This document shows, piece after piece, positions 34,077 to 43,667 of a DNA stretch of 64,000 nucleotides. The position numbers and the translations under genes were made by a program. Within the stretch, counting starts at the first letter, position 1; each line of letters starts with the position of its first letter. The notes below the pieces were generated by a model. It was not told the DNA's origin. It saw nothing but the letters and a program-made list of their open reading frames with translations, and did no database searches. Source of the stretch: Fibrobacter succinogenes (GTDB lineage: Bacteria > Fibrobacterota > Fibrobacteria > Fibrobacterales > Fibrobacteraceae). Where the stretch lies: NCBI GenBank assembly GCA_902768715.1, contig CACXMH010000006.1, forward strand, positions 1-64,000, written 5' to 3'.

Positions 34077-35521
34077 TTTTTATTTCCTGCCGAGACGGCG
34101 TTCCTGTCTTTGTCCATCTTTTTCTTGACTACAAGGCCATAAGCGCCAAGAGCCAAAAGAATCACCACGTAAACGACGGCTTTTTCGAGTATGGACAATG
34201 TAAATACCTGCATGTTGATGGCAATATAGAATGCAATCAAGAATAAGATCCAGAACACTTGCGACAAGAGCCGCAGGGAGTAAGGCTGCAAGCCCATCTT
34301 GAAAAGGTAAATGTTGTTACAGATAACCGCAAATATGTTGTAGCTGAGCATCGAAAGGGCTGCCCCCACAAGGCCGTAGGTCGGAATCAGCAAATAGCCC
34401 GACAGGAGTGCCACGCCAAGCGAAACGATATCCATAATCAAAGAATACAGGCTCTTGCCCATGCCGTTCAGCACCACCAGGGACATACCGCCAAAACCCG
34501 CCACTAGGTGCACCAGCAAAAGGATGCCCAAGGTTTCAGGCTGCACGATAAAGTCCTTGCCCGCAATACCCAGAATCAAGTCCGGGAACAGCACGATAAA
34601 GAATCCGATCATGAGCTGAATGAAGGTGACCATGAAAACGCAATAGCTGTAAACCGGCTTTAGGTCGGTCTTGAGGCGTTCCTTGTTCATTCCCGCCACC
34701 ACCGGCGTAAGAATCGGGGTGAATCCGACGCGAATGGTCTGGAGTGCATTGGAAATGGTGACCATGATTCCGTAGGCACCCGCCTTTTCAGGGCCAAGGA
34801 ACAACATGACCATCCAGAGGCTTGAACGGATCAGGAACGATGACACGAATTCATCGACCCCTAGCGGGAGCGAGTAACGCAACAGCACCCACGAAACCGT
34901 CTTGTGAGGGCGCAAAGGCATTTCGGGGAACTGCCTGCGGACCAGCACAAAATGCACGATAAAGCCCACCACCTGGCCCACAAGCAAGCCCAGCGGAAGG
35001 GCGTGGGGGATTCCCATAAAGTGGAGTGCAATGGAGGTTGCCGGTGCAAGAGTCACCGTCAAAAAGGAATTCACGAATACGGCGTTTTGCGGACGGCGGT
35101 TGCCTTCGGAAGCGGTGCTAAAGACATAGGTGCCCACGTAGAACAAAAGCGAAAGGGCGTACCAGGGGAGTTCCTTGGAAATGTAGGGCGTGAAGGAGCC
35201 CACAAAAATGACAGCTGTGCAAAGAACCGAAATAGCTGCCGAAATCCAGAAGGATTCCATGATGCCGTCGTATCGGGGTCGGCCGTGCAGGCCGTTTTGT
35301 GGCAAGTACCAGTACAGGCCCTTGTCGAGCCCAAGAGTTGCCGAATGCGCAATGGTCAAAAGGAGGGTCTGGGCAGATACAAAGATTCCAAATTCGGCGG
35401 CGCCAAAAATACGTGCCATCACGAAAGTCAAAAGCGGACCGCAAACCTTGAGGATTGTCCCCACGATGTTTACAATCATCGCCTTTTTTAGGAACTTGCT
35501 GTCGGTTTCCAGATTGCTCAT
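34073..35521 (-). CDS. Wzx-like polysaccharide flippase
   Basis: The protein is 482 aa with about fourteen membrane helices and few charged residues, the MOP/PST layout. It starts with KFLKKAMIVNIVGTILKVCG and has FGAAEFGIFVSAQTLLL, which match the oligosaccharide flippase family. It would move lipid-linked glycan to the periplasmic face for the GT, LicD and sulfatase-fold enzymes encoded downstream. No polymerase or ligase gene was recognised in the cluster. It is first in the minus-strand operon and diverges from rpiB. Confidence 0.85.
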   Translation of the reverse strand: MSNLETDSKFLKKAMIVNIVGTILKVCGPLLTFVMARIFGAAEFGIFVSAQTLLLTIAHSATLGLDKGLYWYLPQNGLHGRPRYDGIMESFWISAAISVLCTAVIFVGSFTPYISKELPWYALSLLFYVGTYVFSTASEGNRRPQNAVFVNSFLTVTLAPATSIALHFMGIPHALPLGLLVGQVVGFIVHFVLVRRQFPEMPLRPHKTVSWVLLRYSLPLGVDEFVSSFLIRSSLWMVMLFLGPEKAGAYGIMVTISNALQTIRVGFTPILTPVVAGMNKERLKTDLKPVYSYCVFMVTFIQLMIGFFIVLFPDLILGIAGKDFIVQPETLGILLLVHLVAGFGGMSLVVLNGMGKSLYSLIMDIVSLGVALLSGYLLIPTYGLVGAALSMLSYNIFAVICNNIYLFKMGLQPYSLRLLSQVFWILFLIAFYIAINMQVFTLSILEKAVVYVVILLALGAYGLVVKKKMDKDRNAVSAGNKK

Positions 35522-35563
35522 AACAGGCCAAAAATAGATTTATTTTGCTTGGAATCCGAGAAA

Positions 35564-35580
35564 GGATTAGGCTTTAATCC
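35564..35580. other. Small hairpin in the flippase/rpiB divergent region
   Basis: GGATTA-GGCTT-TAATCC forms a perfect 6-bp stem about midway between the divergent starts. It could be an operator or a leader structure. No further support. Confidence 0.35.
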
Positions 35581-35652
35581 GATGAATTATCTATATTGGG
35601 TGACGAAGTTCAAATAAGTGGACCTTTTCAACTCGCAAAACGGGATTTTATC

Positions 35653-36090
35653 ATGTTCAAGACCATCGCTATCGGCTGTGACCACGCCGCATTCGAATAC
35701 AAGGAAAAACTCGTCAAGTTCCTGGAAGGCAAGGGCTACAAGGTCCTTGACATGGGAACCGATTCAACGGAATCCTGTGACTACCCGATTTTTGCCGACA
35801 GGGTCTGCAACAAGATTACGGGCAAAGAGGCAGATTGCGGAATCCTCATTTGCGGTACGGGTATCGGCATGAGCATGGCGGCAAACAAGCACAAGGGTAT
35901 TCGCGCTGCCGTGGTGGGCGATCTTACCTCCTGCGAATTCACTCGACTCCACAACGATGCCAACGTGCTTTGCATGGGTGCCCGCATTATCGCTTACGCC
36001 CAGTGCGAAGTGTTCGCCACCAAGTTCCTGGAAACGGAATTCATGGGCGGCAAGCACAAGAAGCGCATCGACATGTTCGAAGCGGGCTAA
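35653..36090 (+). CDS. rpiB: Ribose-5-phosphate isomerase B family protein
   Basis: The protein is 145 aa. ATG 35653 gives the standard N-terminus KTIAIGCDHAAFEYKEKL. CDYPIFADRVCN, then CGILICGTGIGMSMAANKHK with the active Cys, and RAAVVGDLTSCEFTRLHNDA follow. It interconverts ribose-5- and ribulose-5-phosphate. It directly precedes lptC, a place that sugar-phosphate enzymes of the KDO pathway (kdsD, kdsC) occupy in E. coli. The gap to the lptC GTG is 9 bp. Confidence 0.92.
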   Translation: MFKTIAIGCDHAAFEYKEKLVKFLEGKGYKVLDMGTDSTESCDYPIFADRVCNKITGKEADCGILICGTGIGMSMAANKHKGIRAAVVGDLTSCEFTRLHNDANVLCMGARIIAYAQCEVFATKFLETEFMGGKHKKRIDMFEAG

Positions 36091-36099
36091 GGGTAGCCG

Positions 36100-36747
36100 G
36101 TGGCACGACTTTTGCCAAGCATCACCAGGTGGTGTCGCGTTCTTGCCTTGGGCGCGGTTTTGGTGGGTTGTGCCGAAATCGAAGAAGAAAAGCCCTGGAT
36201 CCATGTAGATAGGCCCCAGATGCTTTTTACCGACACTACCCTCATGGACAGCTACGACAAGGGCGTGCTGAGCTGGAAACTCAAGACGGCCTATCTGGAG
36301 CGGTGGTCCAACACCGAAGAGGTTTTCGTGCGGCCTGTGCTGGTGGACATCTACGATTCCCTGGGGGAACGTTCCGCATTCTTGCGGGCGGATTCCGGCC
36401 GGCTCGACATGAAGTTTACCTACGTCTATGCCTACGGCCATGTCTATGCGCTTACGCCTAAGGGGGCTTCTGTTCGTGCCGATTCCCTGCTCTGGAACAA
36501 GAAGGACAACTTGGTCAAGACCGAAAGCTACGTGCGGGTGGTCTCCGAAGATGGCGACGTGCTGCAGGGCAAGGGCTTCGAAAGTGACGCCAAGATGGAC
36601 AACTGGAAAATTCTTTCCAACATTACCGGAATTTTTCAGGATGCGGCCAACCGTATCAAGGAAGAGGATAAGGCAAAGGCTGAAGAAATCGAGAAACGGG
36701 ATTCTGCGGCAGCTGTACCGCAACAGGCAGAGGAACACAAGGAATGA
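36100..36747 (+). CDS. lptC: LptC-like lipopolysaccharide export lipoprotein
   Basis: The protein is 215 aa. The GTG at 36100 follows AAGGG at a good distance. A lipoprotein signal ends GAVLVGC (Cys near 24) in place of the usual uncleaved helix of proteobacterial LptC. The periplasmic part has GVLSWKLKTAYLERW, then EEVFVRPVLVDIYDS and FLRADSG, matching LptC beta-jellyroll repeats. An acidic/charged tail follows. It would link the LptBFG complex to LptA. Its stop overlaps the lptA start by ATGA. Confidence 0.85.
   Translation: MARLLPSITRWCRVLALGAVLVGCAEIEEEKPWIHVDRPQMLFTDTTLMDSYDKGVLSWKLKTAYLERWSNTEEVFVRPVLVDIYDSLGERSAFLRADSGRLDMKFTYVYAYGHVYALTPKGASVRADSLLWNKKDNLVKTESYVRVVSEDGDVLQGKGFESDAKMDNWKILSNITGIFQDAANRIKEEDKAKAEEIEKRDSAAAVPQQAEEHKE
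36101..36116 (+). promoter_or_regulatory. Sigma-54-like sequence at the lptC start
   Basis: TGGCACG-ACTT-TTGCC matches the -24/-12 consensus except the last base. It lies within the first codons of lptC. A transcript from it would begin inside lptC and carry lptA, lptB and rpoN. It may be coincidence of coding sequence. Confidence 0.3.
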
Positions 36748-38126
36748 GTGTTCTTTCGAAGAAAGTCTTGTTCCTGTTTCTGGTTGCATTCGGTTGTGCC
36801 TTTTCGCAGACGTCTCCTCTCATCATGAAACATGCGGACAATCTGGAAGTGGCCCGTACCCGCGGGAACCTGCTGCTGCAGGGCAAGGTCCATTTTGTTC
36901 ACGACTCCCTGGATTTCAAGACCGAAAAGGCCACCTGGAACAAGGATGCCGAAATCCTCCAGTGCGAGGGAGGTTTCTTGGCGGCACACCCGTCCGGCTA
37001 CATCAAGGCGCAAACCGGCATTTACAACAAGAAAAAGGGTATCGCTTCGGCCCGTGGGAGTGTTGTGGCCGCCGATTCGGCAAAGACCTACATGTTTACA
37101 GGGGACTATCTGGTTTACGACCGGGAAAAAGAAATTCTCACTATGCCCGAAAAACCGCGACTCTATGAGTTCGAAACAAAGAAGGATGGTAAAATCGATA
37201 CGGTCCTGATTGAAGCCAAGACCATCATTTACAACAAGGGAGAATCTTTTGCCGAAGCCTACCAGAAGGTAAAAGTCACCCAGGACGACATGGTGGTCAC
37301 CTGCGATACGGGTTATTTCAACCGCAAGGACAACTGGCTTTCCATGAAGGGTAACCCCACATTCGATATGAAGAATTACCACCTGACGGGGGATTCCATC
37401 TACCTCACCCTGGATTCTACGGGTAAGTCCCTGCGGTCGGCCTTGGTCATTCGGAACGCCCACGGTATTCAGCAAGAGGACGCCAAGAAAAATGCCCCCG
37501 GAAGTGTGACGGAAGCCTTCGGTGACACCCTCTATGCCGCCTTCAAGGACAACAAGATTGAACGCCTGTATGTAAATTTGAATGCACGGGGGTTCTTTTA
37601 CGAGACGGACCTTCCCGATTACCAGAACCAGATGGACGGAAACAGGCTAGATATGTACTTTAACGAGGGAAAGATGGACCATGCGGTTGTGTCCGGCAAG
37701 GCCCAGAGTACCTATTTCTACGTCAAGAAAGACCGCACCGTCGCAGGCAAGAACGAAGCCGCCGGAGACACCATCAATATTCTTTTCGATGCCCAGAAAA
37801 ACGCCGTCAAGTCGTTACGGCTTTTGGGCGGCGGTACCATGGCCAGCGGAAGGTATATCGACATGGAAAAGGAACAGCGGAACAAGAAGAAACTGTTGGA
37901 TGCCGATTCCTCCAAAACCGATTCTACGAAATCTGTTTCTGCGCAGTCTTCGGACAGTTCCAAGGTTTCGGCTCCCAAGGCCAGCAGCGTAGAAACCAAG
38001 CCCGAAGGCAGCGTCCAGGATAGGTTGATGCATGAAAATTCCAAGAGGGGAGAGCTGTTCCGCAAGGCCATGAAATCCAAGGAATCACAATCTCGACCTG
38101 CCCCGAAAAAGGAGAACGCCAAATGA
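36744..38126 (+). CDS. lptA: LptA/OstA-family periplasmic LPS transport protein
   Basis: The protein is 460 aa, much longer than the roughly 185-aa E. coli LptA. A signal peptide ([12 protein letters not shown]) is followed by repeated OstA-type strands: [31 protein letters not shown] and [13 protein letters not shown]. Later come [15 protein letters not shown] and [20 protein letters not shown]. The extended jellyroll could span more of the periplasm. The C-terminal 90 residues are low-complexity Ser/Lys. It overlaps lptC and lptB by 4 bp each, an operon with translational coupling. Confidence 0.85.
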   Translation: MSVLSKKVLFLFLVAFGCAFSQTSPLIMKHADNLEVARTRGNLLLQGKVHFVHDSLDFKTEKATWNKDAEILQCEGGFLAAHPSGYIKAQTGIYNKKKGIASARGSVVAADSAKTYMFTGDYLVYDREKEILTMPEKPRLYEFETKKDGKIDTVLIEAKTIIYNKGESFAEAYQKVKVTQDDMVVTCDTGYFNRKDNWLSMKGNPTFDMKNYHLTGDSIYLTLDSTGKSLRSALVIRNAHGIQQEDAKKNAPGSVTEAFGDTLYAAFKDNKIERLYVNLNARGFFYETDLPDYQNQMDGNRLDMYFNEGKMDHAVVSGKAQSTYFYVKKDRTVAGKNEAAGDTINILFDAQKNAVKSLRLLGGGTMASGRYIDMEKEQRNKKKLLDADSSKTDSTKSVSAQSSDSSKVSAPKASSVETKPEGSVQDRLMHENSKRGELFRKAMKSKESQSRPAPKKENAK

Positions 38127-38860
38127 GAACGGTAGTGAGCACGATTCGCACGGACAAGTTGCGCAAGGTTTACGGCGGTCGCCAGGTGGTGAGCGATGTT
38201 TCCATCAGCGTCTCTCAGGGCGAGGTGGTTGGACTCTTGGGACCAAACGGCGCCGGCAAGACCACATCTTTCTACATGATCGTGGGCATGGTCCGCCCGG
38301 ATTCCGGCCACATCTTTCTGGACGACATCGAGATGACGGACAAGCCCATGTACAAGCGGGCGCGCTTGGGCGTGGGCTACCTGCCGCAAGAAGCTTCCAT
38401 CTTCCGCAAGCTCTCCGTAGAAGACAACATCATGGCCATCTTGGAAACCCAGGACATGAAACGCGCCCAGCGCAAGAGGCGGCTGGAAGAACTCCTGGAA
38501 GAATTCAAGATAACCCACATTCGCAAGACAAAATCATATAGTTGTTCCGGCGGTGAACGGCGCCGTCTAGAAATCGCTCGCGCTCTTGCCAGCGATCCGT
38601 CGTTCCTGTTGCTGGACGAACCTTTCGCCGGTATTGACCCTATTGCCGTGGCCGACATCCAGTCCATCATTTCGGAGCTGAAAGAGAAGGGCATGGGCGT
38701 GCTCATTACCGACCACAACGTGCGCGAGACCCTCTCCATTACGGACAGGGCCTACATCATGTACAAGAGCCAGGTGCTTACCGAAGGTACGGCGGAATAC
38801 CTGGCCAACGACCCCGAGGCCAGGCGCATCTACCTTGGCGATAGCTTTAGACTGGACTAG
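38123..38860 (+). CDS. lptB: LPS export ABC transporter ATPase
   Basis: The protein is 245 aa. Walker A is GPNGAGKTT, the Q loop is [19 protein letters not shown], the signature is [15 protein letters not shown] and Walker B is [13 protein letters not shown]. The switch is TDHNVRETL. The segment around EASIFRKL and the ERRR signature are diagnostic for LptB. It drives LPS extraction from the inner membrane with LptF/LptG, which are not in this window. It is followed after 8 bp by rpoN, the same order as in proteobacteria. Confidence 0.95.
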   Translation: MRTVVSTIRTDKLRKVYGGRQVVSDVSISVSQGEVVGLLGPNGAGKTTSFYMIVGMVRPDSGHIFLDDIEMTDKPMYKRARLGVGYLPQEASIFRKLSVEDNIMAILETQDMKRAQRKRRLEELLEEFKITHIRKTKSYSCSGGERRRLEIARALASDPSFLLLDEPFAGIDPIAVADIQSIISELKEKGMGVLITDHNVRETLSITDRAYIMYKSQVLTEGTAEYLANDPEARRIYLGDSFRLD

Positions 38861-38868
38861 GAACGTTT

Positions 38869-40521
38869 ATGGATGTAGGAATGCATTTAGGCCAGAGCCA
38901 ACGGCTGGAGCAGAATATCTCGCCCCAGATGCTCCAGTCCATTGCTATCCTGCAAAAAAATTCCCTGGAGCTTGAAACCGCCATCAAGGCTGAGGTAGAG
39001 GCGAACCCTCTGCTGGAATTTGACGACGAACCCTTGGGAGAATCATTGGATTCCCCCTCGGAATCGGTGCAGTCCGGCGAATCGGACTTCGATACCGAAG
39101 ACACGTCCCGCAATTCCGACGATAGCGGTGTTTCTTCTTTGGATTTTGAACGGGGCACTCTCGAAGATAGCGCCGACGTGGACCACGGTCTTTTGGACGG
39201 CTCTACTCCTTCGGAGCTGAACTGGGCCCAGTATCTCGAAGACGGCACCGACCATACGGATTCGCTTTACAGGGATTCCGTCAACCAGCAGAAGGACCCC
39301 GACGACGCCTGGGACCGCCCGCAAAAAGACAGGGAGGCAAGCCTCCAGGACCGCCTGCTGTTACAACTTAGGGACTGGAACGGAACCCGCGAACTTATGG
39401 CACAGCTTGCAAAGGCGGGCTGTCCGGAAGTTCGTTTCCGCAGCCTGGTGGAATACCTGATTGACTCCCTGGACGAAAACGGTTTTCTGCAAAGTGCCGA
39501 CGAGATGGCCATGGCAAAGGTCATGTCCGACAACGATCCTTTCATCATCGAAATCGAGAAGGTAATCCGTAACGAAATTCCCCTCGAAGAGGCGAGCCTC
39601 CCGGTGGTAGAGGCCTTCCATGTGCTCCGGAGTTTTAGACCCAGGGGAATCGGCGCCAGGAACCTTCAAGAATGTTTTATCATTCAGGCGGAATCCCTGG
39701 AAAATTTTCCGGCCCTTTCGCTCCAGATTTTGAAAGATCGTTTCGACGACCTGATGGCGCTTCGCTACGCCAAGATTGCAAAGGACCTGTGTGTTTCTAC
39801 CGAAGAGGTGCAACAGGCGGTGAGCAGTCTTTCTAGGCTTGCGCCCCACCCGGGTCAGCAGATGTCAAGTGCCCCGAACCAGATTAAGGTGGCCGACATG
39901 AAGGTGGTAGAAAAGAAGGGCCGGTTCGAGGTGGAATGCTACCGCCGCCGCGTCCAGAAACGACTGCACCTGAACCAGACTTACGCCTCTCTCTTGAACG
40001 ACGGTCACCTGAGCAAGAACGACAGGGAATATATCCAGAACAACCTCTCCAAGGCAAAAGAATTCATCAAGGCGGTGGACAACCGTTTCTCTACTATGGA
40101 AAATGTGATGATGGCCATCGTCAAGCATCAGGAGGCTTTTTTCCGTCAGGGGCCTGCCTTCTTGAAGCCCATGATTCTGCAGGACATTGCCGACGAGGTT
40201 GGCCGCGACCTGAGCACCATCAGCCGCGTGACCAACGGAAAGTACGTGGATACGCCCTACGGCATCTTTGAACTCAAGCAGTTCTTTACTACCGGTATCA
40301 AGCAGGGGAGTGCCGCAAACGATGAAGTAATCGGCTCGGCCCAGATTCTCGAAGCTATCAAGAAACTGGTAGATGAAGAAGACAAGAAAAAGCCCCTTTC
40401 GGACCAGGCCATCGCAGACGCCCTGGACAAGCAGGGCATCAAGGTGGCCCGCCGCACGGTGGCCAAGTATCGGGAAGAGGAACTGAAAATCCTCCCTGCC
40501 AGGCTCCGCAAGGCGCTTTAG
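38869..40521 (+). CDS. rpoN: RNA polymerase sigma-54 factor
   Basis: The protein is 550 aa. The N-terminal activator-interacting region is Gln/Leu-rich (QSQRLEQNISPQMLQSIAIL). An acidic stretch of about 110 residues follows (region II). The core-binding domain has FRPRGIGARNLQECF and APHPGQQ. The C-terminus has the helix-turn-helix DEVGRDLSTISRVTNGKYV and the RpoN box ARRTVAKYRE. It directs RNA polymerase to -24/-12 promoters with enhancer-binding activators, none of which is in the window. A perfect target lies at 45185 before hsp20. Confidence 0.95.
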   Translation: MDVGMHLGQSQRLEQNISPQMLQSIAILQKNSLELETAIKAEVEANPLLEFDDEPLGESLDSPSESVQSGESDFDTEDTSRNSDDSGVSSLDFERGTLEDSADVDHGLLDGSTPSELNWAQYLEDGTDHTDSLYRDSVNQQKDPDDAWDRPQKDREASLQDRLLLQLRDWNGTRELMAQLAKAGCPEVRFRSLVEYLIDSLDENGFLQSADEMAMAKVMSDNDPFIIEIEKVIRNEIPLEEASLPVVEAFHVLRSFRPRGIGARNLQECFIIQAESLENFPALSLQILKDRFDDLMALRYAKIAKDLCVSTEEVQQAVSSLSRLAPHPGQQMSSAPNQIKVADMKVVEKKGRFEVECYRRRVQKRLHLNQTYASLLNDGHLSKNDREYIQNNLSKAKEFIKAVDNRFSTMENVMMAIVKHQEAFFRQGPAFLKPMILQDIADEVGRDLSTISRVTNGKYVDTPYGIFELKQFFTTGIKQGSAANDEVIGSAQILEAIKKLVDEEDKKKPLSDQAIADALDKQGIKVARRTVAKYREEELKILPARLRKAL

Positions 40522-40736
40522 GCCTGCCCTTGCGTAAACTTTTGCTTACAAACAAGCACAAATATCCTGCAATTATTCCGAAATTCCCCAAAATTTCCCC
40601 TCATTATTCCAAATTGGGCGAATTATTTTTCGAAAAAAACATATTATATTTGCTTTTTTTATAAAAAAAGATGTATATACTCTAAATGCGATGCTAGAAC
40701 ATCGAAATGTGCCATCTCAACATACGGAGGTTTACA

Positions 40737-41054
40737 ATGGATATTCAATTTTCTGCCCGTCATTTTAATGCATCTGCCGGTCTCCAGGATAGGATTCAAG
40801 AAGAAATGGACAAACTGGCAAAGTTCTACCCGAACATCACGGGAGCCTCCGTCATTTTGGATCACGAAGTGGAGCACCAGCGCCATTGCGAAATCTCCGT
40901 GAACATCACGGGCTCCGTAGTGGTGGCTTCTGCCGACGAAGAGAACATGGGCAAGGCTGTGGACGTGGCCCTGGAAAGAGTCAAGACCCAGCTGAAGAAG
41001 GCCAACGAAAAGCAGAACGACCATCGTGCCCAGCCCCTCTCTGATTTGTCCTAA
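40737..41054 (+). CDS. hpf: Short-form ribosome hibernation factor
   Basis: The protein is 105 aa. The ATG at 40737 follows GGAGG; an earlier frame start at 40707 lacks one. It is the short HPF/RaiA type: DIQFSARHFNASAGLQDRIQ, EEMDKLAKFYPN, ILDHEVEHQRHCEISVNITG and DVALERVKTQLKK. It binds 30S subunits and promotes inactive ribosome dimers in stationary phase. The 216-bp gap after rpoN is AT-rich and may hold its own promoter. Its stop overlaps the hprK start (TAATG). Confidence 0.92.
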   Translation: MDIQFSARHFNASAGLQDRIQEEMDKLAKFYPNITGASVILDHEVEHQRHCEISVNITGSVVVASADEENMGKAVDVALERVKTQLKKANEKQNDHRAQPLSDLS

Positions 41055-42085
41055 TGGCTGAATCCAGATTGAAAGACATCAAGGTTTTGCACCGGGAAAA
41101 ACTCTCGGTGCGAGACTTTTTCTGTCGCTACGGCAAGGATTTGCAGCTGGCCCTCCATTCTCCTGAAGAGGACCTGAATACAAACATTGCCGAAAGCGGT
41201 ATCCACCGCCCTGGCCTTGCCATGGCGGGTTATACCAAAGTTTATAGTTCGGAGCAAATCCAGGTGGTGGGCCATACGGAATGGAACTATCTGGAATCCT
41301 TGGGCACCGCGGGCCGTGTGAAGGTCTTTGAAAGCCTTTCTGTTTTCAAGGCGCCCATGTGGGTAGTGACCCATGCCCAGATGCCCCACCCGGAACTTCG
41401 GGCCATGTGCAGCAAGTTGCATATCCCGCTGTTCTCTACGACGCTCCACACCTACGAATTCAACAAGATTGCCCAGAGAATTCTCGAGGAATTCTTTGCG
41501 CCTCACGCCATTATTCACGGGAGTCTCGTGGATGTCTATGGTATAGGCATGCTCTTTGTGGGCGACAGCAATGTGGGCAAGTCCGAATGCGTGCTGGACC
41601 TGGTAGAAAGCGGACACCGCATGGTGGCCGACGATGTGGTTCATGTGGCCCACATGGGTAACGTGATTATCGGACGCCCCGATCCCTTGATCCGCCACCA
41701 CATGGAAATCCGCGGGGTGGGCCTTTTGGATATCCGCTCCATGTTCGGTATCCACGCTATCCGCAAGGTGAAAAAGATTGAAGTCATCGTGGAACTCCAG
41801 CCCTGGAGCCAGAACGTTTCTTACGAGCGTACGGGCCTGAACGAACTGGACGAAGTCGTCATGGGCGTTTCTATCCCGAAGATTGTGATTCCCGTGTCGC
41901 CGGGCAAGAACCTGACGGTGATTTGCGAAGTGATTGCCATGAACGCCCTCATGAAAATGAACGGCCAGAACGTGGCCCGGGATTTCAACGAAAACCTGAT
42001 GCAGAAAATCAAGGCCAAGGCGAAGGGCGAATACACCGACGACCTCTTGGAAATGGAGCCGGAGAACTGGTCCCCCTATGAATAA
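41054..42085 (+). CDS. hprK: HPr kinase/phosphorylase
   Basis: The protein is 343 aa. The N-terminal domain has NIAESGIHRPGLAMAGY and the catalytic domain has GIGMLFVGDSNVGKSECVLD (P loop) and HRMVADDVV. The HPrK signature region IRGVGLLDIRSMFG is followed by NELDEVVMGV. It phosphorylates Ser46-type sites of HPr. In E. coli the same place after hpf is held by ptsN. It suggests PTS-derived regulation even where sugar PTS enzymes are few; that is inference. Its last 8 bp overlap the MCE gene. Confidence 0.93.
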   Translation: MAESRLKDIKVLHREKLSVRDFFCRYGKDLQLALHSPEEDLNTNIAESGIHRPGLAMAGYTKVYSSEQIQVVGHTEWNYLESLGTAGRVKVFESLSVFKAPMWVVTHAQMPHPELRAMCSKLHIPLFSTTLHTYEFNKIAQRILEEFFAPHAIIHGSLVDVYGIGMLFVGDSNVGKSECVLDLVESGHRMVADDVVHVAHMGNVIIGRPDPLIRHHMEIRGVGLLDIRSMFGIHAIRKVKKIEVIVELQPWSQNVSYERTGLNELDEVVMGVSIPKIVIPVSPGKNLTVICEVIAMNALMKMNGQNVARDFNENLMQKIKAKAKGEYTDDLLEMEPENWSPYE

Positions 42086-42995
42086 CTTCCGTCGAAAATT
42101 CCGTTCCAATTTTTTCCCGTTTATTGTCCTCTCGGTTATTGTGGTAGGCTGCGGTATGGCCCTGTACCTGTTCCACCCGGCAAGCCCCCACCATGACCGC
42201 TACAGCTTTGTGGTGCGCTACGAAAGCGTCGGAACTCTTTCTCCGGGCAACCGCGTAGAAGTTCGCGGAATCACCAAGGGCGAAATCGAGAAGGTGCAGT
42301 TGACAGACGAAGCGGTCTATGTGACGGCTCGCGTGCTTGCCGATACCAAGATTCCAAAAAACTCCGAGTTCCGCCTGAAGACGGCGGGGCTTATGGGCGA
42401 GCGGGAACTTAGCGTGTTGACCGGGGATTCAAAGGACGTTATTGCCGACGGTGATACGGTGAACGGCTACTACGAAGAGGGTGCCAACGCCATAGGCCGA
42501 AACATTGCCTTTATCCTTTCGGAACTGGACTCCATCGCCACCCAGATGGGCGCCCTGAAAGATTCCGTGACCAAGGGTACAGCGGGCAAGCGTCTTGACC
42601 GCGTGCTCAAGAAGGCCGATGACCTGGTGGGAACATCGCAGGAATCGGTCCAGGAATGGGTGGGCGAGGCCAAGGACCTGCTTTCAAAGGCCGAAGGCAC
42701 TCTGGACAAGGCGAAATCCAGCCTGGGAAATGTCCCCGAAAGGGCCGAAGGTACAGTCCAGAAAGTGGAAAACCTTGTGGCTCATGTAGATACCATCTTG
42801 GCTCAGGTTCACGGACTTAAAACGGAACTTGAAACCATCCAGGCGAAACTCTCCCAGGATGACAACACCGTGGGGCTGATTTTGTCTAAAAAAGGCGACA
42901 TAATTAAGGAACTGGGCCGCATAGGTGCCGATATTGACGGCCTAATCGCAGACGTCAAGAAACAGGGCCTTAGATTAAATATGGATATTTTCTAA
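42078..42995 (+). CDS. MCE-domain protein of the MlaD type
   Basis: The protein is 305 aa. One membrane helix lies at 13-32 (FFPFIVLSVIVVGCGMALYL). The MCE domain at 38-120 has YSFVVRYESVGTLSPGNRVE, then VRGITKGEIEKVQL and LKTAGLMGERELSV. The C-terminal 170 residues are helical, likely coiled coil (VLKKADDLVGTSQESVQEW). MCE proteins bind phospholipid in the periplasm and pair with an MlaE permease and MlaF ATPase, not seen here. Its overlap with hprK shows it is in the same operon. Confidence 0.85.
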   Translation: MNNFRRKFRSNFFPFIVLSVIVVGCGMALYLFHPASPHHDRYSFVVRYESVGTLSPGNRVEVRGITKGEIEKVQLTDEAVYVTARVLADTKIPKNSEFRLKTAGLMGERELSVLTGDSKDVIADGDTVNGYYEEGANAIGRNIAFILSELDSIATQMGALKDSVTKGTAGKRLDRVLKKADDLVGTSQESVQEWVGEAKDLLSKAEGTLDKAKSSLGNVPERAEGTVQKVENLVAHVDTILAQVHGLKTELETIQAKLSQDDNTVGLILSKKGDIIKELGRIGADIDGLIADVKKQGLRLNMDIF

Positions 42996-43075
42996 AATTG
43001 TGTCCTCTTTTGAAAAAAATAATTTAGTTTAACACGAAAAAGATTAAGAAGGGAACCCCAAGAAAGGAGCGAACT

Positions 43076-43549
43076 ATGGCCGAAAAGAAACCTGCAAAGA
43101 TGAGTGCTGCAGACCTCAAGTTTTTTGAGGAGATGCTTCTGGAAAAACGGCGCCAGCTGGTGACCGCCCAGAGCGAGACCGAAAAGTCCAATGCATTCCA
43201 GGGCCAAAAGCACCAGTCCGGCGACGGCGGGGATTCCGACAGTGCCGATTCCGCTACCGACTACAACGCTCTCGAGACTACGTTCTCCCTGGCGGCCCGC
43301 GAAGGCAAGTACCTGGTTTATTTGGAAGAGGCTCTCCAGCGTATCAAGAAGGGCACCTTCGGCATTTGCAAGGTGTGCCAGCAGTTGATTCCCAAGGCCC
43401 GCCTCATGGCAGTGCCTACCGCCACCAAGTGCGTGAATTGCAAGGAAGAGACCAAGAAGAAAGAGCAGGAAATCAACCGTATCGAGATGGCCCGCCTCTT
43501 TGCCGAAGAACAGCGCCGCGAGATGATGAAAAAGAATGCTGGAAGGTAA
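43076..43549 (+). CDS. DksA/TraR-family zinc-finger regulator
   Basis: The protein is 157 aa. The N-terminal part is coiled coil (FEEMLLEKRRQLVTAQSET). The C-terminus carries the C4 finger: CKVCQQLIPKARLMAVPTAT, then KCVNC. DksA-like proteins enter the RNA polymerase secondary channel and support the stringent response. The classical DxxDxA tip motif is represented by DSDSADSATD, which keeps acidic residues. AGAAAGGAGC precedes the ATG. It is separated from the MCE gene by an 80-bp gap that may contain a promoter. Confidence 0.88.
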   Translation: MAEKKPAKMSAADLKFFEEMLLEKRRQLVTAQSETEKSNAFQGQKHQSGDGGDSDSADSATDYNALETTFSLAAREGKYLVYLEEALQRIKKGTFGICKVCQQLIPKARLMAVPTATKCVNCKEETKKKEQEINRIEMARLFAEEQRREMMKKNAGR

Positions 43550-43591
43550 TTAGGACTGAAAGTCCGTGGTTAGTGGTTGCTGGCTAGGAAC

Positions 43592-43618
43592 GTCATCCTC
43601 GCGAAGGCGAGGATCCGC
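43592..43618. repeat. REP-like hairpin
   Basis: GTCATCCTCGCGAAGGCGAG then GATCCGC. Paired changes keep the stem. It lies between the dksA-like and tolC-like genes with a GTGGTTAGTGGTT stretch before it. Confidence 0.75.
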
Positions 43619-43667
43619 TTGAGGAAAAGAGACGCAACCCTCCGTCATTGTCAAGCATCTAAAGGTC

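Noticed and set aside
41051-42109. 352-codon minus-strand frame
   Set aside because: It is antisense to hprK, which is complete with P loop and signature region.
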